64,000 nt of DNA, taken from positions 124,001 through 188,000 of the forward strand of contig NZ_NBYX01000008.1 in assembly GCF_002099195.1 (NCBI RefSeq). Reading direction: 5' to 3'. The notes beneath the pieces are model-generated. The model saw nothing but the letters and a program-made list of their open reading frames with translations. It was not told the origin of the DNA and searched no databases. Positions 28,820 to 37,012 of the stretch are shown here, piece by piece. Position numbers and translations under genes: made by a program. Origin of the DNA: Burkholderia puraquae (lineage in GTDB: Bacteria > Pseudomonadota > Gammaproteobacteria > Burkholderiales > Burkholderiaceae). Position 1 is the stretch's first letter. Each line of letters opens with the position of its first letter.

Positions 28820-28833
28820 TTGACTCAAATCAA
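28820..28833 (+). promoter_or_regulatory. FNR/ANR-type box in the SHP/CreA divergent region
   Basis: TTGAC-TCAA-ATCAA, perfect palindrome. TAGTCT at 28855-28860 follows after 21 nt toward the CreA-like gene (ATG 28906). Leftward a weaker GATCCT has the same spacing, so both directions are possible. Confidence 0.7.
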
Positions 28834-28905
28834 GCCAATGTTCGACGTGGACACTAGTCTGGTTATCAATCGACTTCGACGTGCGAAATCGGCATATAGC
28901 GACGG

Positions 28906-29406
28906 ATGCCCGTGATGATCTCTTTGCGAACAAGCAGGTGGATTGCCTTCTCCGTACTGGCGATCCTCGCCGCTTCGAAATCCGGTGCCGAAGAGCTGGC
29001 GCGCATACCTGTGCACTCACAGCGCTACGGTACCCATATCGGAATTGCCGCGTACGACGACCCGCTGATCAAAGGCGTGACGTGCTTCATTTCCGAACCG
29101 CACACGGGCAGTGGCCGACGCAACCTCCACGACCGACGTACCGGAGGGGGAGCAACCTCGGTGTCCTGTCATCAGGTCGGAAGACTTGCGACCACGGCGA
29201 GCGTGCCGCAACAAGCGCAAGTGTTCGACGAGTCGGTCGACCCGGTGTTCAGGTCGATACACGTATTCCGCATTCTCGATACGCAGCGTCTCGTCGTGTT
29301 GTATTTCTCGTTCGTCGAGAGCGATCTGGCGGGCGATCTGCCGGGCCACGTCGACGTGGTCCGCTTGCCCGTGCTTCCTGGAAAGCAGGACGCGTCGGAC
29401 AAGTGA
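28906..29406 (+). CDS. CreA-family periplasmic protein
   Basis: 166 aa with a signal peptide ending S-G-A-E-E. The CreA signature is A-Y-D-D-P-L-I-K-G-V-T-C-F-I-S, then S-V-S-C-H-Q-V-G, V-F-R-S-I-H-V-F-R-I-L-D and Y-F-S-F-V-E-S. The two cysteines (in V-T-C-F and V-S-C-H) could form a disulfide. CreA proteins are conserved in proteobacteria but their function is unknown. Divergent from the SHP operon, with an FNR-type box in between. Confidence 0.85.
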   Translation: MPVMISLRTSRWIAFSVLAILAASKSGAEELARIPVHSQRYGTHIGIAAYDDPLIKGVTCFISEPHTGSGRRNLHDRRTGGGATSVSCHQVGRLATTASVPQQAQVFDESVDPVFRSIHVFRILDTQRLVVLYFSFVESDLAGDLPGHVDVVRLPVLPGKQDASDK

Positions 29407-29434
29407 ATCGAGCGCGTGTCCGCGCGGCACATAG

Positions 29435-31822
29435 TCAGTACAGCAGAAACGCCGCCCGCTCACGCGCGAACGCAGCCTCTTGTGCAGCGACGACACGTTC
29501 GATCTCGTCGAGCGATCGCCCCGCTTCCAGCATGTCCGCCACTTCGTGCGAGCCGACCGATGCACGTATCGCACCGATCCGGAACTGCGCCGGATAACGG
29601 CGGTGCAGCGCCAGTGCGAGTGCCAGCCCGATCTCGCCCGGCCGCGCCGCCCCGGGCCGCCGTTCAATGCGCACCCCTTCGCACAACCTGCCGCGATACG
29701 GCCCCTCGGTCGGCACGAATCTAACCGGCGAGAAGGTTGCGTCCAGCCGCATCGCGCGAAGATCGTCCGCGAGGATGCGCGCGTCGATCCACGGTGCGCC
29801 GACCACGCCGAACGGTGTCGCGGTGCCGCGCCCGACACTGACCGCCGCCCCCTCGATGAGCCCCGTCTCCGGGTACAGCGACAGCGCGGTGCCGTCGCGC
29901 AGGTTCGGCGATGGCGGCACTCGGCCGAGCCCGGTGTCGTCGAAGCGCATCGCGCGTGCGTAATTCGCCATCGGCACCACGGTTAGCGCAGCGCCGATCT
30001 GCCGGCGCTCGTTGAACAGCCGTGCCAGTTCGCCGAGCGTCATGCCGGGCTGGAGCGGCATCGGATAATAGCCGGTGAAGGTCACCGCCCCGGCATCGGC
30101 CACAGGGCCGCCGAACGCATCGCCGCCCAACGGGTTCGGGCGGTCGAGCACGAGCACCGGGCGATGTGCGGCGGCGGCGGCTTCGAGTGCGTAACCGAGG
30201 GTCGCCAAGTATGTGAAGAAGCGTACGCCTGCGTCCTGCAGGTCGATCACCAGCACGTCGACATCGGCGAGCAGCGCGGGCGCGATCCTGCGCCGGTCGC
30301 CGTAGAGGCTGTGAACGGCCACGCCGGTCGCGGCATCGGTCGTATCGCCGAAGGTTTCGTCGACGTTCGTGCCGAGCCCGTGCTCGGGCGCGAACAGCGC
30401 GACAAGCCGTGCGCCCGGCGCCTGCGCGAGCAGGTCGGCCGTGCGCCGGCCGAACCGGTCGAAGCCGCTGCGGTTCGTCAGGAGTGCGATTCGCTTGCCG
30501 GACACCGCGGCGAAGCCGCTCGCCGCGAGCACGTCGATGCCGGCCAGCACCGGCCCGCGCGAGGCCGGCAACCGGCCAGCCTGCGCGACGGCCGCCGCCA
30601 TCGTCGGCACGCGCGTCGCGATCAGCGACGACGCGATCGGCGCGGCCGCGCTCGATACGATGCCGAGCACGAGCGCGCGCAGCGGCATCGCGGTGCCGGT
30701 TTCATCCGGATACAGCCGGCTCGTCAGCACGATCGCGAAGCGGCGCGTCACGGGATCGATCCACAGCCCCGTGCCCGTGTAGCCGAGATGCTGCAGGGCG
30801 CCGGCCGGCGGCAACCGGAAGCGGTTCGCGACGAGCGGCGGCCCGACCTGCCAGCCTGGCGTATGCCAGTCGCCTTCGGCGTCGAGCGTGGCCGGCGTCT
30901 CGAGCGTGGCGACGCTCGCGTCGCCGAGCACACGTGTCGTGCCGAGGGTGCCGCCGTTCAGCAGCATGCGCGCGAAGCGCGCGAGGTCGTCGGCGCTCGC
31001 GAACAGCCCCGCATTGCCCGCGACACCGCCCAGCGCCGCCGCGACCGGATCGTGCACGCGCCCCCGCAGCAACCGGCCATCGCGAACGATCGTCGGCGCG
31101 ACGCGTGCCAGCGTCGCGGCGCCCGGCCTGAAGGCGGTGTCGGCCATGCCGAGCGGCACGAATACGTGAGCCGCGCACCACGCGTCGAGCGGCTGCCCCG
31201 ACACGCGCTCGACGATCTCGCCAAGCACCACGTAATTGACATCGCTGTAGCGCACACGCGTGCCGGGCGGCTCCGCAAGCGCCATCGCGACGATGTCGGC
31301 GAACACCGCGGCACGGCTGCGCAGTGCGCGCGACGACGACACACCGGCCGGCAATCCCGACACGTGCGCGAGCAGCTGGCGGATCGTGACGGCGCCCTTG
31401 CCGTGCGCGGCGAATGCCGGCCAGTAGCGCGCGGCCGGCGCATCGAGGCTCAGCAGGCCGCGCTCCGCGAGCTGCAGGGTCGCGACGGCCGTCGCCACGG
31501 GCTTGGTCAGCGACGCGAGATCGAAGACGCTATCGGCCGTCATCGCCTCGGCGTGCTCGCCCGTCACCCGAAGGCCGCGCGCCACGCGCACCTGCACGCC
31601 GTCCGCGTCGCCCGCCACGACCACCGCGCCAGCAAGATGGCCGTCGGCGATCTCGGCCGCGATCGCCGCATCGATCGCGACAGCCTCGCGCTGCTGCGCG
31701 GTCGCCAACGCCGCATCGGGCGCGGCACGTGCACCGGTTGGCAGCAGCGCCAACAGCAGCGCGCCGGTCAGCGCGGCAGCGCAGCGGGATCGTAGCGATT
31801 GCGCGGATTCCACAGCATCCAT
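29435..31822 (-). CDS. serine beta-lactamase-like hydrolase fused to DUF1343/NamZ exo-N-acetylmuramidase
   Basis: 795 aa with a signal peptide. Residues about 45-420 are a class C beta-lactamase/PBP4*-like domain with S104-L-T-K107 as S-x-x-K and Y-S-D-V-N-Y. From about 435 (A-G-I-D-V-L, L-L-T-N-R-S-G, F-A-P-E-H-G-L, D-L-Q-D-A-G-V-R-F-F-T-Y) it is a DUF1343 domain. DUF1343 includes Bacillus YbbC/NamZ, an exo-beta-N-acetylmuramidase (GH171) that works beside a serine hydrolase encoded next to it. Here both are one polypeptide, presumably periplasmic peptidoglycan recycling. ATG 31822 overlaps the upstream gene by 55 bp. An internal later start is possible. Confidence 0.9.
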   Translation of the reverse strand: MDAVESAQSLRSRCAAALTGALLLALLPTGARAAPDAALATAQQREAVAIDAAIAAEIADGHLAGAVVVAGDADGVQVRVARGLRVTGEHAEAMTADSVFDLASLTKPVATAVATLQLAERGLLSLDAPAARYWPAFAAHGKGAVTIRQLLAHVSGLPAGVSSSRALRSRAAVFADIVAMALAEPPGTRVRYSDVNYVVLGEIVERVSGQPLDAWCAAHVFVPLGMADTAFRPGAATLARVAPTIVRDGRLLRGRVHDPVAAALGGVAGNAGLFASADDLARFARMLLNGGTLGTTRVLGDASVATLETPATLDAEGDWHTPGWQVGPPLVANRFRLPPAGALQHLGYTGTGLWIDPVTRRFAIVLTSRLYPDETGTAMPLRALVLGIVSSAAAPIASSLIATRVPTMAAAVAQAGRLPASRGPVLAGIDVLAASGFAAVSGKRIALLTNRSGFDRFGRRTADLLAQAPGARLVALFAPEHGLGTNVDETFGDTTDAATGVAVHSLYGDRRRIAPALLADVDVLVIDLQDAGVRFFTYLATLGYALEAAAAAHRPVLVLDRPNPLGGDAFGGPVADAGAVTFTGYYPMPLQPGMTLGELARLFNERRQIGAALTVVPMANYARAMRFDDTGLGRVPPSPNLRDGTALSLYPETGLIEGAAVSVGRGTATPFGVVGAPWIDARILADDLRAMRLDATFSPVRFVPTEGPYRGRLCEGVRIERRPGAARPGEIGLALALALHRRYPAQFRIGAIRASVGSHEVADMLEAGRSLDEIERVVAAQEAAFARERAAFLLY

Positions 31823-33102
31823 CCGTCCGTGCCGGCTGCGTCGGCGGCGTCGACCTGCGCACGGATGTCCGCCGCGTCGAATACGCGCCGGTCGAACGCA
31901 TAGTCGCGAAACGCCTGCAGCCACGGCCTGAAGCGCACGCCGTCGAGCCCGGTGCGGCGCATCGCCTCCGCGAGCGAGCGCCCGACGATCTCGCCGGGGT
32001 GATCGGTCGGCTTGCGGCAGCCCGGCAGGCCCCACGTGAAGCCAGACGGATACAGCATCGGCGAAATGTAGTCGACCAGCCCGCCCAGTGCGCCGAGCCG
32101 CTGCCCGATCTGCGTGTCGTCGGCATTCCAGCATACGTAGCCGAAGATGTCGGCCGACAGGTAGACGTTGTAGGGCCGCAGCCGTGCGCGCGCGCCTTCC
32201 AGGAAGCCGGTGATCGCGGCCACGCGGTTCGCTTCCGTGTTGGGCTCGCCGAACCGCAGGCCGCTCGCGTCGGGAAAGCGCAAGTAGTCGAACTGGATCT
32301 CGTCGAAACCCATCCGCGCAGCCTCCTCGGCCACGTCGAAGTTGTGTTCCCACGCGGCGCGCACGGTCGGGTCGATCCACCGCAGGTGCTCGCGATCGCG
32401 CCAGATTGCGCCGGCCGCGTCGCGCACGGCCCAGTCGGGATGGGCGGCCGCGAGTGGATCGTCCTTGAATACGACGATGCGCGCGATCAGGTACAGCCCG
32501 CGCGCGTGGAATGCGCGGATCAGCGCCGGCAGGTCCGCCACGCGCGGGCCTGGCTCGCCGGTCGCGCCGGTCGCGCCGATTGCGTCGCGCGCGCCGCTGC
32601 GATACGGCGTCATGCCGCGATCGCCCTTCACGTCGATCACGAACGCGTTGATGGCCGTGCGGCCCGGCAGCGCGAGCGCCGCGTCGCGCAGCGTACGATC
32701 CGCGATGCCGTAAACCGACAGGTAGACGGCCTTGGGACGGAATGGCACGAGCGGCACCGTGCGGGTCTTCTCGCCGACGGCGAGTGCGACCTCCGCGCGC
32801 GCGTAGCCGGGTGCGGTCACGCTGAGCGTCGTGTCGGCCGACGGCGCGGAAAATTCACCGGCGGCCGACGCGATCAGGTTGCTGCCCGACGCATACCCGA
32901 CCGCACCCGCCACCGGCCGGCCGCTGCCGGCATCGACGACCGTCACCGAGACGGTTCCGGCCCGGCCGGTAACGCACGTGAGCGCCAGCAGCATGCCTGC
33001 GAGCACGCGGCCGAGCATCGCCACGCCCTGCCACCCGTTTCGCCACGACTCATGCCGGTGCCGCACGGCGCGCGCCCCACTGACGATTGCCTGAATCTTC
33101 AA
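31768..33102 (-). CDS. putative glycoside hydrolase (DUF4015), secreted
   Basis: 444 aa from TTG 33102 (GAGGTG Shine-Dalgarno 5 nt upstream). ATG 33018 would give a 416-residue protein with a standard signal peptide. A carboxypeptidase-regulatory-like beta domain (residues 50-115) precedes a TIM-barrel-like DUF4015 domain with K-A-V-Y-L-S, F-V-I-D-V-K-G-D, F-D-E-I-Q-F-D-Y-L-R-F-P and D-Y-I-S-P-M-L-Y-P-S. The Asp/Glu pattern looks catalytic. DUF4015 proteins are predicted polysaccharide hydrolases. The 55-bp overlap with the NamZ fusion suggests both act on cell wall or exopolysaccharide. Confidence 0.82.
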   Translation of the reverse strand: MKIQAIVSGARAVRHRHESWRNGWQGVAMLGRVLAGMLLALTCVTGRAGTVSVTVVDAGSGRPVAGAVGYASGSNLIASAAGEFSAPSADTTLSVTAPGYARAEVALAVGEKTRTVPLVPFRPKAVYLSVYGIADRTLRDAALALPGRTAINAFVIDVKGDRGMTPYRSGARDAIGATGATGEPGPRVADLPALIRAFHARGLYLIARIVVFKDDPLAAAHPDWAVRDAAGAIWRDREHLRWIDPTVRAAWEHNFDVAEEAARMGFDEIQFDYLRFPDASGLRFGEPNTEANRVAAITGFLEGARARLRPYNVYLSADIFGYVCWNADDTQIGQRLGALGGLVDYISPMLYPSGFTWGLPGCRKPTDHPGEIVGRSLAEAMRRTGLDGVRFRPWLQAFRDYAFDRRVFDAADIRAQVDAADAAGTDGWMLWNPRNRYDPAALPR

Positions 33103-33160
33103 TGCACACCTCGCGACGCGAATTCATGTGGACATTGTTGCGAATCCAGCGGAACGGCCC

Positions 33161-33174
33161 GTGAGGCAGATCAA
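33161..33174 (-). promoter_or_regulatory. degenerate FNR-like box for the DUF4015/NamZ operon
   Basis: Minus strand TTGAT-CTGC-CTCAC: one perfect half-site, the other with two mismatches. The hexamer AACAAT (33139-33134) lies 21 nt downstream, the same spacing as at the good boxes. Confidence 0.4.
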
Positions 33175-33222
33175 CGGTACGCCACGCGCCACCGCCCGAT
33201 CCACGTCGATCGAAGCGTGCGT

Positions 33223-33699
33223 CTATGGCCCTGCGTGCGTGCCGGTGCCCGGACAACCGCCGCAAAGCCGTATCACGCCGTGCCGCTCCGGGTTCTGCCA
33301 GTAGAACCGCACATCGACACCGCCGCGCGCCGGCACGACGACGTGCCGGACTTCCTGGACGGCACGGTCGCGTGCCGACACCGTATAACGCCCCGGCGGC
33401 ACGCGCGCGAACAGGAACGGGCCGGCCGTGTGCGCGTCGAGGACCGTCGACTTGCCGGACGTCAGCGTCACATCGACGTCGGACAGGTAATGGCCGGCCT
33501 TCGTCGCGAACGTGATCCGCAGGTTGTAACGCGGCGCGGCGGCGCGAAACGCAGCAACCTCCTCGGCACCGATGCCGCCCGTGACGTACACGGCACCATT
33601 CTGCTCGACGGGTTCGGGCAACGCTTGAGCCGTCGCGCTCGAGGCAGCAGCCAGCAAACAGGCCGACAACAGCAGCGACCCGGCGATTTCAGTTCGCAT
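33223..33699 (-). CDS. secreted carboxypeptidase-regulatory-like domain protein
   Basis: 158 aa with a signal peptide (S-L-L-L-S-A-C-L-L-A-A-A-S-S-A-T-A-Q-A) and one beta-sandwich domain of CarboxypepD_reg type: V-D-V-T-L-T-S-G-K-S-T-V-L-D, F-A-R-V-P-P-G-R-Y-T-V-S-A. Conserved cysteines C-G-G-C close the protein. GGGAGAA precedes the ATG. No enzymatic motif; probably a periplasmic or surface binding protein. It shares the beta-domain type found in the adjacent DUF4015 protein. Confidence 0.78.
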   Translation of the reverse strand: MRTEIAGSLLLSACLLAAASSATAQALPEPVEQNGAVYVTGGIGAEEVAAFRAAAPRYNLRITFATKAGHYLSDVDVTLTSGKSTVLDAHTAGPFLFARVPPGRYTVSARDRAVQEVRHVVVPARGGVDVRFYWQNPERHGVIRLCGGCPGTGTHAGP

Positions 33700-33831
33700 T
33701 TCATTCTCCCGGTTGATGCACGCGGGTGGCGATGCGGCTCGTTCGTTCGGGCGCGTCACGGCCGGCGTGCCGCGACGTGACGCATGCGCATCGTTGACGA
33801 AGCCAGCGTCGCGCGGAACGTCGATTTCCCG

Positions 33832-33845
33832 TTGACGCAGGTCAA
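33832..33845. promoter_or_regulatory. FNR/ANR-type box between secreted protein and LRAT genes
   Basis: TTGAC-GCAG-GTCAA, perfect palindrome. It is 133 bp from the minus-strand gene start and 303 bp from the LRAT start. Neither side has a convincing -10 hexamer at the usual 21 nt, so its target is unclear. Confidence 0.6.
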
Positions 33846-33976
33846 GCACACCCAACCGGCCAGCGGCGCGACCGGCGGCACCCGCCAGCCGTTCGGGCGG
33901 CACGGCGCGCCCGCCCGGCCTGGAACGGCGGCAGGCCGGCACCGTTGTCCGTTCCGGCTGTCAGCCGATATTGCAC

Positions 33977-34007
33977 GGCGCGTCGGAAATTTCCGACACG
34001 ACGCGCC
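33977..34007. promoter_or_regulatory. nested palindrome upstream of the LRAT gene
   Basis: A perfect 16-bp palindrome GTCGGAAATTTCCGAC (33982-33997) lies within outer arms GGCGCGTCG (33977-33985) and CGACGCGCC (33999-34007) that overlap it. About 140 bp upstream of ATG 34149; a likely operator for a dimeric regulator. Confidence 0.5.
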
Positions 34008-34148
34008 GACATCGGACAGCAAGCTCAGGCCGCGCTGATTGCCCGGCCCTGGTCCGCCGCCAATACTGGAGACGTGACAGGACGCAACGCATTCCGCGGC
34101 TGGCGGGCAAGTCTTCCGCACGGCCGCTGCAGGATCCAGGAGCTGGCC

Positions 34149-34661
34149 ATGACTCACCCGACCGCAGCACAAGCCGACGACGCCATGCCGGATCGCGATC
34201 CTCCGGTCGGCGCCCACCTCGTGACACGGCGCCACGGCTACGTGCATCACGGGATCTATATCGGCGACGGCAACGTGATCCACTACGCGGGCCTGGCGCA
34301 CAGCCTGAGCAGCGGCCCGGTCGAAATCGTCTCCGTCGACGGCTTCTGCGCCGGTTTCGAACTCGCGATCGTCCGGCACGCGCGGCCCCTGTACGGCGGC
34401 ACGGAAGCGGCGCGGCGCGCGGCCTCGCGCCTCGGCGAATGCCGCTACCGGTTGCTCACCAACAACTGCGAGCACTTCTGCCTGTGGTGCCTGTTCGGCG
34501 TTGCAAGGAGCGATCAGGTTGCGTCGTGCCTGCGCAACCCGGTTCACGGCATCGCGGTCGTCGTCATGCTGCTTGCCTGCGTGCTGGCCGCGCGGCTGCA
34601 TACGGCATCCGTCGAACCCACGCCGGGTGCCCGCACCTGCCCGGTTCAGTGCGGGGCCTAG
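34149..34661 (+). CDS. LRAT-domain (permuted NlpC/P60) protein with C-terminal membrane helix
   Basis: 170 aa. The catalytic triad of LRAT/HRASLS proteins is visible as H-H-G-I-Y-I-G, V-I-H-Y-A-G and N-N-C-E-H-F-C. A hydrophobic helix follows near residues 130-150 (G-I-A-V-V-V-M-L-L-A-C-V-L-A-A). Such proteins transfer acyl groups or hydrolyse lipids or amides through the Cys. There is no signal peptide, so the domain probably faces the cytoplasm at the inner membrane. AGGAG lies 7 nt before ATG 34149. Confidence 0.87.
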   Translation: MTHPTAAQADDAMPDRDPPVGAHLVTRRHGYVHHGIYIGDGNVIHYAGLAHSLSSGPVEIVSVDGFCAGFELAIVRHARPLYGGTEAARRAASRLGECRYRLLTNNCEHFCLWCLFGVARSDQVASCLRNPVHGIAVVVMLLACVLAARLHTASVEPTPGARTCPVQCGA

Positions 34662-34670
34662 CGCTGCCGT

Positions 34671-34859
34671 TCACCCGCGTCGGCTGCATGCCGCATGCAC
34701 CCGCCCCCAGCGCTTCGCCTGCGCGATCGCGATGCGGATCGCGCTGCCCTCGGCGCGCCCTTGCCGCAACAACGCGTTGGCGATCTCGATCGCCTTGCCG
34801 CGCACCGGCGGCGGAAGGTTCCGCATCGACGACGGATAGCGTTCGTCATCCCACGGCAC
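34671..34859 (-). CDS. small conserved basic protein (62 aa)
   Basis: GTG start at 34859 with GGAGG about 6 nt upstream. Reads M-P-W-D-D-E-R-Y-P-S-S-M-R-N-L-P-P-P-V-R-G-K-A-I-E-I, then A-N-A-L-L-R-Q-G-R-A-E-G-S-A-I-R-I-A-I-A-Q-A-K-R-W. This pattern recurs as a stand-alone small protein in Burkholderia and other proteobacteria and recalls ChaB-type helical domains; function unknown. It converges on the LRAT gene with 9 bp between. Confidence 0.7.
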   Translation of the reverse strand: MPWDDERYPSSMRNLPPPVRGKAIEIANALLRQGRAEGSAIRIAIAQAKRWGRVHAACSRRG

Positions 34860-35024
34860 GGTCGATCCTCCTCGTCCCGATGCGCCGGTCCCGATACGCC
34901 GGTCGACGCATCAAGCGGCAAGATCGCGACGATTGTGCGAGCCCCACGACGCGGCGCCGGGCGTGAGCCCGAACGGAAACGGCATCCGCGAACGACGGCG
35001 GCGAACCCGCGATCAGGCGATCGG

Positions 35025-35816
35025 TCACGGTTTCTCCCGGGCGGATTGCAGCAATCCGTTCATGCAGCGCGTATCGCACGCATCCGTCATCAGGTAGCGC
35101 GGCAGCGCCATGGAGGGATCCGTGAGCCGAACGGGGCGCGCATCGATCGTGAACGCCGCGACATAGCCTTCACGAGCGGCCGCCTGATCGGTCAGTGCGT
35201 CATGAACGCCGAACGGCCAGGCCAGCAGCCGGACCGGCCGACCGGTTTCCGACTCGAGCCGTTCGCGGGAACGGCTCAACTGGAACGACACGAATCGTTG
35301 GTAGTCCTCCTCAGACCGCCGTGCGCGCTCGGTGCGGAAATTCGGATGCCAGTAGGTATGCGATTCGATATCGTATCCGCCGGATTGCCCGAGCACGCGC
35401 AGCTGGTCCCATGTCATCGCGTAGCTGGCGTTCGAGATCGCCGATGGATAGATGAACAGCGTGACCGGTACCGGATGCGCGGCCAGCAACGGGCGCAGCA
35501 CGTCGTAGACGGAGCGGTGGCCGTCGTCCACCGTGATCGCGACCGCCCGCGCCGGCAGCGCGTCCACCTGGCCCGCGTGCCAGCGCACGATGTCGGCAAG
35601 TGGCACGATGCGGTAGCCGCTCGCCTCGATCGCATGCAGTTGAGCGAGGAAGGTTCCGGTGCGCACCGTCATCGAATCCAGGCGTTGCGCCGCAAACCGG
35701 TGATAGACGAGGATCAGCACGCGTTGCGGCACCGGCTCGCCCGTCCCCGTGCCGGCGAACGATACCTTCGGCCAGCATGACAGCAGCAGCAGGCAGACGA
35801 TCGCACGAACACTCAT
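35025..35816 (-). CDS. polysaccharide deacetylase family protein, secreted
   Basis: 263 aa with a signal peptide (A-I-V-C-L-L-L-L-S-C-W-P-K-V-S-F-A-G), possibly a lipoprotein. NodB-fold motifs: L-V-Y-H-R-F, I-T-V-D-D-G-H-R-S-V (metal Asp) and I-E-S-H-T-Y-W-H-P (S/THxxxH). The domain is thus complete for metal-dependent N- or O-deacetylation of a glycan. ATG 35816 overlaps the pfkB stop (ATGA), so the two are translated together. PgaB-like enzymes of this sort modify exopolysaccharides. Confidence 0.9.
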   Translation of the reverse strand: MSVRAIVCLLLLSCWPKVSFAGTGTGEPVPQRVLILVYHRFAAQRLDSMTVRTGTFLAQLHAIEASGYRIVPLADIVRWHAGQVDALPARAVAITVDDGHRSVYDVLRPLLAAHPVPVTLFIYPSAISNASYAMTWDQLRVLGQSGGYDIESHTYWHPNFRTERARRSEEDYQRFVSFQLSRSRERLESETGRPVRLLAWPFGVHDALTDQAAAREGYVAAFTIDARPVRLTDPSMALPRYLMTDACDTRCMNGLLQSAREKP

Positions 35817-36775
35817 GCCGCACCACGCACGACGGCCGTGCCGCTTGCCTGCGCAACCAGTTCCGCATGAATCCGCTCGACGTCGGCGCGCGTGCACAGC
35901 GCGGTGCCGGGATGCTCGACCGAAGCAGCCGATGCCGCCAGCGCATAACGACACGCATCGTCGAACGGCACGCCGCGCGCGAGCGCCCAGACCATCCCGC
36001 CGACGAAGCTGTCTCCGGCACCCACCGTGCTGCACACCGTCGCCGGCCTGCCCGGCAGGCGCAGCGCGCGCTCGCGCGTGACGACCCATGCGCCGCGCGC
36101 GCCGAGTGTCAATGCGACGATGTCAGCCCGTCCTTCCGCGACAAGTTCGCCCGCCTTGCCGCATGCCGCCGCTTCGTCGAGCGGTTCGCCGGCCAGCGCA
36201 CTCAGTTCGTCGAGGCTGGGCTTCACGAGATGAACCCCGGCGTCGAGGGCCGCGCGCAGCGCCGGGCCCGCCGCATCGACGACGACCCGGCTGCCGTTTG
36301 CGGCGGCCGTCCGCGCGAGTGTCGCGTACAGGTCGTCGGGTGCGCCCGGCGGCAGGCTGCCGCTCAGCACCAGGTAGCGCGGCGCGGGTCGCAGGGCCGC
36401 GATGCGCGCCGCGCAGTCGCGCCACTCGGCTGCCGTGACCGACGGCCCCGGCATCAGGAAACGGTATTCGCGCCCCGTCGCGGTTTCGGTCACGCAGACG
36501 TTCTCGCGCGTCTCGCCGGCGATCCGCAGGCGCACGGCCGGCACCTGTTCGGCTTCGAGCAGCAGCGTCAGCACATCGCCGGTCGGGCCGCCCGCCAGGT
36601 ACAGCGCGACGCAGTCGCCGCCGAGCCGGTGAACGGTCCGCGCGACGTTGATTCCGCCGCCGCCGGGATCCCGCCGTGGCCGCGCGCAGCGCAGTTTGTG
36701 CGTATCGACGATGTGCTCGACCGACGTCGAGACATCGACGGCGGGGTTCAACGTGACGGTAACGATCTCGGTCAT
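35813..36775 (-). CDS. pfkB: PfkB-family 6-phosphofructokinase / 1-phosphofructokinase
   Basis: 320 aa. It begins V-T-V-T-L-N-P-A-V-D and has D-P-G-G-G-G-I-N-V-A-R for substrate binding. The ATP/anion-hole motif is C-S-T-V-G-A-G-D-S-F-V-G-G with the catalytic Asp. L-K-P-type V-K-P-S-L-D-E-L and L-G-A-R-G-A are present. The motif set is that of E. coli Pfk-2 and LacC/FruK sugar-phosphate kinases. Burkholderia often lack a PfkA, so this could supply phosphofructokinase under low oxygen. Cotranscribed with the deacetylase; an FNR-type box lies upstream with TAAGGT 21 nt downstream. Confidence 0.9.
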   Translation of the reverse strand: MTEIVTVTLNPAVDVSTSVEHIVDTHKLRCARPRRDPGGGGINVARTVHRLGGDCVALYLAGGPTGDVLTLLLEAEQVPAVRLRIAGETRENVCVTETATGREYRFLMPGPSVTAAEWRDCAARIAALRPAPRYLVLSGSLPPGAPDDLYATLARTAAANGSRVVVDAAGPALRAALDAGVHLVKPSLDELSALAGEPLDEAAACGKAGELVAEGRADIVALTLGARGAWVVTRERALRLPGRPATVCSTVGAGDSFVGGMVWALARGVPFDDACRYALAASAASVEHPGTALCTRADVERIHAELVAQASGTAVVRGAA

Positions 36776-36907
36776 GGCGCGTAGTCGGTAAAAGGCGCGA
36801 TTCGCGGGCCTGCACGACGCTCGCGTGCGGCCGTGGCGGGTGGCAGGTGCCGGCCACCGGTGCAGGCCAGCCCTGGCACCACCTTACGTGCGCGCCTTCC
36901 CGCGGCA

Positions 36908-36921
36908 TTGACGACCGTCAA
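36908..36921. promoter_or_regulatory. FNR/ANR-type box between pfkB and nrdJ
   Basis: TTGAC-GACC-GTCAA, perfect palindrome. Leftward TAAGGT (36886-36881) follows after 21 nt toward pfkB. Rightward the corresponding bases (ATTGCG, 36943-36948) are poorer, though nrdJ starts 92 bp away and may share the site. Confidence 0.65.
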
Positions 36922-37012
36922 GCCATGCCGCAACAACGCCGGATTGCGCTCGATCAACGACGCGGGCGGGCAGGCCCTTACAGTGAGTCATCCGTCGTCG
37001 CCGAGCCCCGCC

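Larger units (their letters stand above)
33700..34148. other. divergent intergenic region with FNR box and compound palindrome
   Basis: About 450 bp between the secreted protein gene (minus) and the LRAT gene (plus). It holds an FNR-type box at 33832-33845 and a nested palindrome at 33977-34007, annotated separately. No credible gene is visible in the rest. Confidence 0.6.

Noticed and set aside
30164..31795. Plus-strand frame of more than 500 codons opposite the serine hydrolase-NamZ gene
   Set aside because: Antisense to a gene with clear catalytic motifs; very rich in Arg, His and Ala with no motif of its own.
29435..32380. Extension of the serine hydrolase-NamZ gene to 981 codons
   Set aside because: The extra N-terminal part is an out-of-frame reading of the DUF4015 gene; the signal peptide begins at about 31822.
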